From Phoronis ovalis (taxonomy: Eukaryota > Phoronida > Phoronidae), in NCBI GenBank assembly GCA_028565635.1, contig JAOXYB010028856.1:1-12653 (forward strand): a stretch of 12,653 bases of DNA, written 5' to 3'. Under the pieces are notes generated by a model, which was not told the origin of the DNA, did no database searches, and was given only the letters and a program-made list of their open reading frames with translations. The position numbers and the translations under genes are program-made. Shown one piece after another: positions 7,361-12,653 of the stretch. Position 1 is the first letter of the stretch. Every line of letters starts with the position of its first letter.

Positions 7361-7750
7361 CTAAATGGAATTTTTGCATTTATCAATGATAAACACCCCC
7401 TGCCACATGCAGTAGCAAAACTGGATTAAGAAACAGTAACATTTTTTCATAACAGCTAGGTAGTAAGTTAGAAGACTTTCTACACAAAAGCCTCTATGCA
7501 CTGCTAGCTCGAGCATGTTTCGTATTTTGTTGCTAAATTGCCGTAAAGTTGTGCTAATAACTAAAAAGCTTACAATAATGCAACTGAAGCTTAACTTACG
7601 TTGCAACAATAAATGACATTGTACTAAATCTTTCAAGGTCACAATTATTGACGGGCACTTCCATTCACGATTTAAAGTTAATTCCCCACAAAAGAAGGAA
7701 GGAAAGTCACAATAAATTAGGACAGCATTGATGTTACAAAATCGTGAAAA
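7361..7750 (-). CDS. Long stop-free run, 129 codons, no ATG near its start
   Basis: The minus strand has no in-frame stop from 7750 to the TAG at 7363-7361, 129 codons. By rough reckoning less than one run this long is expected in a window of this size and composition. The first 36 codons (starting FSRFCNINAVLIYCDFP) have no ATG, GTG or TTG; the first ATG falls far inside, at KIRNMLELAVHRG. Cysteines and hydrophobic residues are many, especially near the end (MKKCYCFLIQFCYCMW). A gtaagt donor-like site after TTGCAAC at about 7598 could end an exon inside the run. A pyrimidine tract (ctttccttccttctttt) lies at about 7690-7706. I recognise no domain. It may be an exon, a decayed coding sequence, or chance. 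Confidence 0.17.
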   Translation of the reverse strand, partial: FSRFCNINAVLIYCDFPSFFCGELTLNREWKCPSIIVTLKDLVQCHLLLQRKLSFSCIIVSFLVISTTLRQFSNKIRNMLELAVHRGFCVESLLTYYLAVMKKCYCFLIQFCYCMWQGVFIIDKCKNSI

Positions 7751-7759
7751 TTAAGTTCA

Positions 7760-8435
7760 ACCCCTCTGTAATACAAATTTTGTTTATTTAAGTACTCTTA
7801 TTTGGAATCAATGCCTCTGTGGCAAAGCATTCGAACTTTTTGTTGCAAATTTTCCTCATAGTTTGTCGATTGCCTGCATCAATTCAAGCGTATCATTTGC
7901 TCTGAGCCTGTTTATCTTTTGCATGTACGTTAGAAATTCTCGATTGAATTTCAAAATACACTTAATATTTCAAAGTCGGAATTTTATTTATTTTCTATTT
8001 GCAACAAATTAACCTTTCAGAAGTAAAAATATCTGACACAACTTTCCGTAAAACGGTAGTATACCCTGGATCTATATTACTAAGAAAATGTCATTTGGAG
8101 ATGCGCTCACCTGCTAATTTAATTATCTTCTTGGTTAAATCTATCTAGCAATTCTTTGTCTTTCTTATTGGACATCTAGGTGGTACATCTAGAACACTTC
8201 ATTTTTTGTTAAAGAGCAACAAAGTTAACTTTTCGGTTAGCTCGTATGTAAATATTCTAACCGTGCGCCGTATCTAATTAGAGACCTTGTTGGGTTTTTT
8301 TTTTGTTAAATGTGCTTTATCTAATTTTCCGAAGCCATGCAGTAGAAAATAGTTTATATGTTTTTAATTCACTATCCCTATATGCAATGGGTCATTATTT
8401 TAAAGAATGTTTAGACAATTGAAAATTTGTATGAT
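7760..8435. other. Non-coding stretch with a good isolated minus-strand donor
   Basis: On the minus strand, AGCAG|gtgagc at 8111/8110 is a near-consensus donor. An 18-codon ORF just upstream (8175-8119, MSNKKDKELLDRFNQEDN) is out of frame with any useful exon and has a poor start context. Another minus acceptor, ggtctctaattag (above 8273), leads into 24 open codons (starting RRTVRIFTYELTEKL). These pieces do not join into one frame. A run of ten T lies at about 8295. Nothing else was recognised. Confidence 0.4.
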
Positions 8436-8440
8436 ATATA

Positions 8441-8452
8441 GTCTGTACAGAC
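8441..8452. repeat. Perfect 12-bp palindrome with neighbouring GTCT repeats
   Basis: GTCTGTACAGAC reads the same on both strands. It is flanked by two copies of tatagtct, 19 bases apart, and followed by three gacagt motifs within about 40 bases. GTCT/AGAC is the core recognised by Smad proteins, so a response element is conceivable, but this is inference from motif shape only. Confidence 0.5.
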
Positions 8453-8635
8453 AACTATAGTCTAAATACTGCACGACAGTCGCGACAGTGACGATTGTTA
8501 TGAAGACAGTCACTTATGGCGAAATAATAGTGTCTTTAGTAATATTTGTATCTATTCTTTTCCGATTAAATTATTAAAATTCCCACCTCTGACACGACTC
8601 CACATGTACAGTGATCTTTGTTATCTTTTTTCCAG

Positions 8636-8695
8636 CATCACTTCACTATACAGCGTGTGTTGGTGCCTGATACAAGAAGCTATTGTAGCTTTTAA
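8636..8695 (+). CDS. Weak terminal-exon candidate after a strong acceptor
   Basis: The acceptor ttatcttttttccag (ending 8635) is among the best in the window. One phase then runs 19 codons (HHFTIQRVLVPDTRSYCSF) to TAA at 8693-8695, and another runs 28 codons. The local sequence is less A+T-rich. No polyadenylation signal follows, and no family was recognised. Confidence 0.1.
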   Translation, partial: HHFTIQRVLVPDTRSYCSF

Positions 8696-9826
8696 TAATA
8701 ATAGTTTGTTTTCAAATAATTGATATTTAAGAAAAAGGCTTTTACAAAATTCACAAAGGATTATACTACTATTAGAGATTTTGTTATTGTTTGCTACTAA
8801 ATAGTCTTGTATTGTAATTCCTAGTTAACTAATTATTGCAAATGTAAACGTGGTTGTTTCAAAATTATATATTTGATGAATTTTTTGCAATGAAATGTGT
8901 CATTTATCATATCTAAAGAGTTAAATGTCTATTTTGCGTTGAATCATGTATAATAATGAAGATCTAACCGAGTTGGCAGCTGGCATTACTAAGCAAAATT
9001 ACGCGTGAAAACAGTTTCGCAAAAGTAAAGCAAAAGAATTATGGAGCATTTGGAGGATGTCACGATGTCGATAATCATTCCATATTAATTAACGCTTTTT
9101 AATAGCCATAATATTTTCAGAAAATAATTTTGTACTGTTCATAACAGATATGCTCTACATAATCTTATTGCATCGTAATGAATCCCGGATTCATAAGTAC
9201 TTAAATGAGCAATTAAAGGAAATGTGCCACCAAATTGGCGTAATACACACTTGTACAGCACAAGGGTAGCGCATTCCCATTTCCTCTAGCAACTAATAAG
9301 TGATAGAAATGATACCAAAATAAAAATGTTATTGATTGAACTATGTTTTCCAAAGCTCAGTTGCGCCTATAAGATAATATCCTAGATTAGATAGACTTAA
9401 CAAAATAGTTTATGTTTACATGGAAACAAATAAGTTTAACCATTAACCCAGTTGGAGGCGGTTGCCATTTGGTGCATAGAGTAAATTAACCCATCTCAAA
9501 ATCCCGAACTAAAAAAAATTGTCGCGCCAGCAAACTCACTTCGATAAGGAAAGAAATTATATTTGAAAAAAAAATTAAAAAAAAACAATCGTGCACTGCC
9601 ATTGTTGCCAGTTGCAGCATAAATTGGCATAAATCCAAAATGCTTTTCGTTAGCTCAAAACTTTTTGCACCTGTTTAACCCTCTATAACTTAATATGAAG
9701 TGTTAAGAGGCACTTACAAGACCATATAGGAACAGATAAAGTGTATTGCACTTAGTTATTAATCAATATAAGCAATAGTGCATGAGGTTGTAGAACCCTC
9801 GATTGTTTTGTATGTTTTATTTACAG
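8696..9826. other. Non-coding A+T-rich stretch with A-tracts
   Basis: No gene was recognised. Two runs of nine A, separated by TT, lie at 9566-9585. They could be an old retroposed poly(A) tail, but no recognisable element precedes them. No tRNA-like box pair was found. Confidence 0.45.
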
Positions 9827-9893
9827 TTCAATCTTTGCAGATGTTTCTGTATTGAATCGACTGAAAATTGCACGAAGCAGGCTTAATAGATAG
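9827..9893 (+). CDS. Weak terminal-exon candidate, 21 codons
   Basis: A very strong acceptor with a long pyrimidine-rich run (gttttatttacag, ending 9826) is followed in one phase by SIFADVSVLNRLKIARSRLNR minus its last residue here, SIFADVSVLNRLKIARSRLN, then R and TAG at 9891-9893. The peptide looks protein-like, with a basic amphipathic end. A second acceptor, tctttgcag, ends at 9840 in the same region, so alternative boundaries exist. The run is short enough for chance and no polyadenylation signal follows closely. Confidence 0.13.
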
Positions 9894-10583
9894 TAACCAA
9901 ATATGAGTAGCATGTACAAATGAGGCCCGCCACCTTAACCACAGTTTCTTGCTGTTGATGCACCGGCTACTAATTAGTCAGAAATGCGGTGACTAAATAA
10001 TGATATATAACGACAATTAACCAGGTAATTACCCGGTTAATTAGACTAAACTGTTTTCATTAACAGGTGCTACATATAAACAACAATAGCCAGGTAATCA
10101 TTGTGGCAGAGAAAAATTAATTTTATTAAATTTTCTTAAAAGATACTCTGCGGTAACCGTACACGGATCTAAAATTGTTTTTCTATCACGAGAACCGTTT
10201 TATACGACCAAAATTCGTGTCCAACGAATAGAGCCCGAACGCTTTAGGTGAATGATAAACAATTTTGGCCATAATCGGTGGATGTTAGGTAGTCCTATAA
10301 AGCAACTAAAAAAACTACATTTCTGTTGTTATCTCAAGACCACAAGTGACCAAACGAAGTACCCTAAAGTTAATATGCGTGATGTGTTTTATTATATATA
10401 AACAAATAAACGTTTACAATGACATTTTGACGTTTACGTTTTGAAACCAAGAGATATTTTAACTTTTCATGATCTTTTTTTATTTATGAATGAACATCCA
10501 AAATTGCACAATGTTCGTTGGATGGGTGCCTATCATGTTTTATTGATTGTTTATATTATTATATTGTTAAATTAAACTAATTA
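9894..10583. other. Non-coding stretch around a long palindrome
   Basis: Apart from the palindrome at 10015-10042, the segment has a 7-bp hairpin, ttagtca/tgactaa (9974-9996). It also has repeated acgtttac (about 10409 and 10430) and scattered inverted words: tccaacgaa near 10219 with ttcgttgga near 10513, and ccaaaatt with aattttgg. These inverted words might be the decayed ends of an old element of about 300 bp, but no terminal pair with a target duplication could be set. No gene was recognised. Confidence 0.4.
10015..10042. repeat. 28-bp near-perfect palindrome
   Basis: Thirteen of fourteen base pairs match around the centre between 10028 and 10029; the single mismatch is A10023 against C10034. 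The core is ggtaattacc. The arm word ccaggtaat occurs again at 10091-10098 preceded by c, about 70 bases on. It could form a cruciform or bind a dimeric factor; TAATTA is a homeodomain core and CAGGTA is a ZEB-type site. Function is not shown. Confidence 0.8.
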
Positions 10584-10832
10584 TCAAAAGGGCGTGTAGG
10601 TAAAACAAAATGTTTAATTTATATTTTTTTTCGTTAAAAATTAATTGGATGTTAAGACGCAGGTATTAATTGAAGAATGAACATGTGTTTCTTTTGTACC
10701 AATTGGCAAAGCTTTTGTTTTAGACTTCTGTTGATGATATATTAAAAGAATTTATGAAAATGTAAGACGACTATACTGTTATGTTATATGTCTAGTCTGA
10801 GGTGTGGTCAAACAATTCTTACACGCCCTTGA
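10584..10832. mobile_element. Possible MITE-like element with inverted ends and TA flanks
   Basis: The left end TCAAAAGGGCGTGTAGG (10584-10600) and the inverted right end TCAAGGGCGTGTAAG (10832-10818) match except for two extra A and one mismatch. Both ends abut TA (10582-10583 and 10833-10834), as a Tc1/mariner-type target duplication would. The GGGCGTGTA core is unusual in such A+T-rich DNA. The 249-bp interior has no transposase; it contains an acceptor-like gcttttgttttag followed by TSVDDILKEFMKM and TAA, probably chance. The family is unknown and no second copy is visible in the window. Confidence 0.35.
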
Positions 10833-10834
10833 TA

Positions 10835-11058
10835 GTAAAAACAATGAAAAACTGAAGCTTTCAAGATTAAATGCGGATGGATTAATAAGAAGTGACTTGT
10901 AAAATCTATAAATACTGAGCGATTTTTACTCCTTCAATATTGACAGATGCACTCACAAAACAGAGTTTAAATAAATTGAAAGAAGTTTAGTGACGTAAAA
11001 ATTATTTAAAATGTACGTTCTCTTGTGCGGTCAGTAGAGATGTTTAACTTTTTTTCAG
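10835..11058. other. Non-coding stretch
   Basis: No reading frame, RNA gene or repeat was recognised. It ends in the strong acceptor-like tttaactttttttcag (ends 11058). Confidence 0.4.
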
Positions 11059-11208
11059 AAGCATTTGACATTTGTAATGCTTATTTTTATCATCCCTGGG
11101 AAGTTGCGTGTTTTTTTTTTGCTCACAACATGCAAATGTGAATTACTTCCAATCAGAAAAATAAATACCATAGAAAAGGCCACAAAAAGGAATAAAATAG
11201 TAACATAA
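11059..11208 (+). CDS. Weak exon candidate, 49 codons
   Basis: After a very strong acceptor with a branch-point-like tttaac, 49 codons are open to TAA at 11206-11208. The peptide starts KHLTFVMLIFIIPGKLRVFF, with a hydrophobic stretch, and turns lysine-rich (ending KRNKIVT). A run of ten T inside the frame and A-rich sequence at the end supply much of the openness. This argues against real coding. No family was recognised. Confidence 0.1.
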   Translation, partial: KHLTFVMLIFIIPGKLRVFFLLTTCKCELLPIRKINTIEKATKRNKIVT

Positions 11209-12343
11209 CACTTTATTCAACATATTTTACACATAGTTTAAAGCAACACTATTGTCTCCAGAATCGTGAAGCAAAACATAAAAATAGAGCGAAATTATGT
11301 AATAAAGGAACTGTCTCTTCACTATTATCAAGTATTTATAGGTTACACGCAATGTGTACCTTGAAATTAATCCAGATTAATAACGCTGTGGTGGTGCTAA
11401 TATACTTGTTATAACTGCTAAAAACAAAACTCCCCAGGAGATAAATTTACTCCATATAAGGACACTTTGTGATTGTGCAACCTGTTTGTGGGGCGTTTGG
11501 CAGCGGCATGAATCTAAAAGTCCAATCGTAAAATGTAGGGGTTGCATCAATCTCGTATAATTTTAAACAAGTAAATTAAACCTAAAGTGTATACATAAGA
11601 TATAAATTCACATTTTTTTACAAAATTATCTCCATAGAATTGTTGACCTATGACTCGTCACTACACCGATGAAACTTTTTGAATACATTCATACCATAAA
11701 ACGTTATCGGATTATTCGATTGAATGCACGCAGACAATAATTCGCAACAATCACGCAGTTATCGGTGCACATTTTTTTCCTTCAAAATTAACATATTTTA
11801 CAAAAAATAAATATTTTATATCACGACAAAAGCCACAAAGTCTTGTTATAACAGGTTAAACAAAGATCTTGTAAGAAACCTTGGTCTAATATGTTTTTGA
11901 TTTCAAAAATTAGCCTTGTTCAAATCGTATTCATTTAAGCCACATGTTTACGAGGAAGATGAGTAAACATTCTCACGTTCGAATTTTATTTTTTTTTAGT
12001 TTTAGTAATCAAGCCAATGGCTAAGCATTTGGATATACTAAGAAAGAGACTTCGTTTTCTCTAAGGCAAACTGTGTGTTTCATTATATGTTGGCGGTCTG
12101 TTCAGAGAACTTTGTTGTCTATGATTGTTAACGTTTACCAGTTCGTTACATATTATTGTCCCTTGATCCACAGGCTACTGAATATTTTGTCAAACTGCTT
12201 TGGAAAACAGTTAATCACAGTGTTTAAAAGTTCGAAAAGTTCAACTCTCTATCTATGGATGCAAATAAATAAATCAGTGATATTTTATTTATGAATTATA
12301 ATTGATAACAAAAGAATTAAAGAACTGCGCCCAAACTCATTAA
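11209..12343. other. Non-coding stretch up to the satellite array
   Basis: A 73-codon plus-strand frame (12073-12294) starts at GTG and has no recognisable domain. It holds, in another phase, an acceptor-like cccttgatccacag (ends 12173) followed by 17 codons (ATEYFVKLLWKTVNHSV) to TAA 12225-12227. Overlapping AATAAA motifs at about 12264-12273, with T-rich sequence after them, could be a polyadenylation site for either. Evidence is too thin to call a gene. The rest is A+T-rich without structure. Confidence 0.4.
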
Positions 12344-12653
12344 AGCAAGATAACCAAGGAAGGATGGACTATCTAGTCAAATGAATGTCCAATGTTGATT
12401 TATCTTTCCTTGCGTGGTATTACACTGATTCTTAAACAAAGCAAGATAACCAAGGAAGGATGGACTATCTAGTCAAATGAATGTCCAATGTTGATTTATC
12501 TTTCCTTGCATGGTATAACACTGATTCTTAAACAAATGAATGTCCAATGTTGATTTATCTTTCCTTGCATGGTATTACACTGATTCTTAAACAAATGAAT
12601 GTCCAATGTTGATTTATCTTTCCTTGCATGGTATTACACTGATTCTTAAACAA
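12344..12653. repeat. Composite tandem array: 59-bp unit with an optional 37-bp module
   Basis: Four copies of a 59-bp unit (starting atgaatgtccaatgttgatt, ending cttaaacaa) lie at 12381-12439, 12477-12535, 12536-12594 and 12595-12653. The last two are identical; the first differs from them at one position (gcgtgg for gcatgg) and the second at one (tataac for tattac). The first two copies are each preceded by an identical 37-bp module (12344-12380 and 12440-12476), so the spacing goes 96, 59, 59. The array ends exactly at the window edge and certainly could continue. The module contains gacta-tc-tagtc (12367-12378). Its caaggaaggat pairs with atctttccttg of the 59-bp unit at 10 of 11 positions, so each 96-bp unit could fold. 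The left boundary against unique sequence is near 12343. Confidence 0.97.

Noticed and set aside
7820-7850. tRNA T-loop-like word gcattcgaac
   Set aside because: No matching arm, D-stem or acceptor stem could be paired with it.
9566-9585. Two A9 tracts as the tail of a retroposon
   Set aside because: No element body, target duplication or promoter boxes were found upstream.
12073-12294. 73-codon plus-strand frame
   Set aside because: GTG start, no recognisable domain, no promoter; within chance length.

Overview
The window looks like nuclear DNA from a eukaryote, most likely an invertebrate animal. It is strongly A+T-rich (about two thirds A+T by eye). It has no long intact reading frame and no operon-like packing, and it carries spliceosomal-type donor and acceptor sites, AATAAA-type signals, a minisatellite array and at least one possible miniature inverted-repeat element. 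CpG is present, so it is not a heavily CpG-depleted vertebrate-like sequence. A mollusc would fit, but nothing here proves a taxon. No rRNA, tRNA, CRISPR array, bacterial ribosome-binding site or prophage gene was recognised.

Most of the window reads as intron or intergenic sequence. At this base composition, chance reading frames of 60 to 100 codons are expected on both strands, so ORF length alone is weak evidence. The gene calls therefore rest on splice sites, codon pattern and start context. The two best are (1) a short exon on the minus strand at 2634-2713, which has a consensus acceptor, a perfect ACAG|gtaagt donor and an ATG opening a 19-residue hydrophobic signal-anchor-like segment; and (2) an exon-like open frame on the plus strand at 1116-1336, which follows a TTTTCAG acceptor, shows coding-like codon use and has a plausible polyadenylation site just downstream. 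If both are real, they belong to two genes on opposite strands, and the plus exon may lie inside an intron of the minus-strand gene.

Weaker coding-like islands lie at about 332-502 (+), 3437-3545 (+), 6458-6574 (-), 6760-6942 (-), 7088-7150 (-), 7361-7750 (-), 9827-9893 (+) and 11059-11208 (+). Each is given with its limits. A possible promoter, with a TATAAAA box followed by several ACGT-core palindromes, lies at about 5907-6127.

The clearest non-genic structure is at the right edge. From 12344 to the last base there is a composite tandem array of a 59-bp unit in four copies; the first two copies are each preceded by a 37-bp module. It runs out of the window. Other repeats are a 249-bp segment with inverted ends and flanking TA (10584-10832), a 28-bp near-perfect palindrome (10015-10042) and a 21-bp-period duplication (5804-5842). 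No complete gene or multi-gene system can be reconstructed, and I found no convincing new biological system. The notable points are the composite satellite, the possible mobile element and the two exon candidates.
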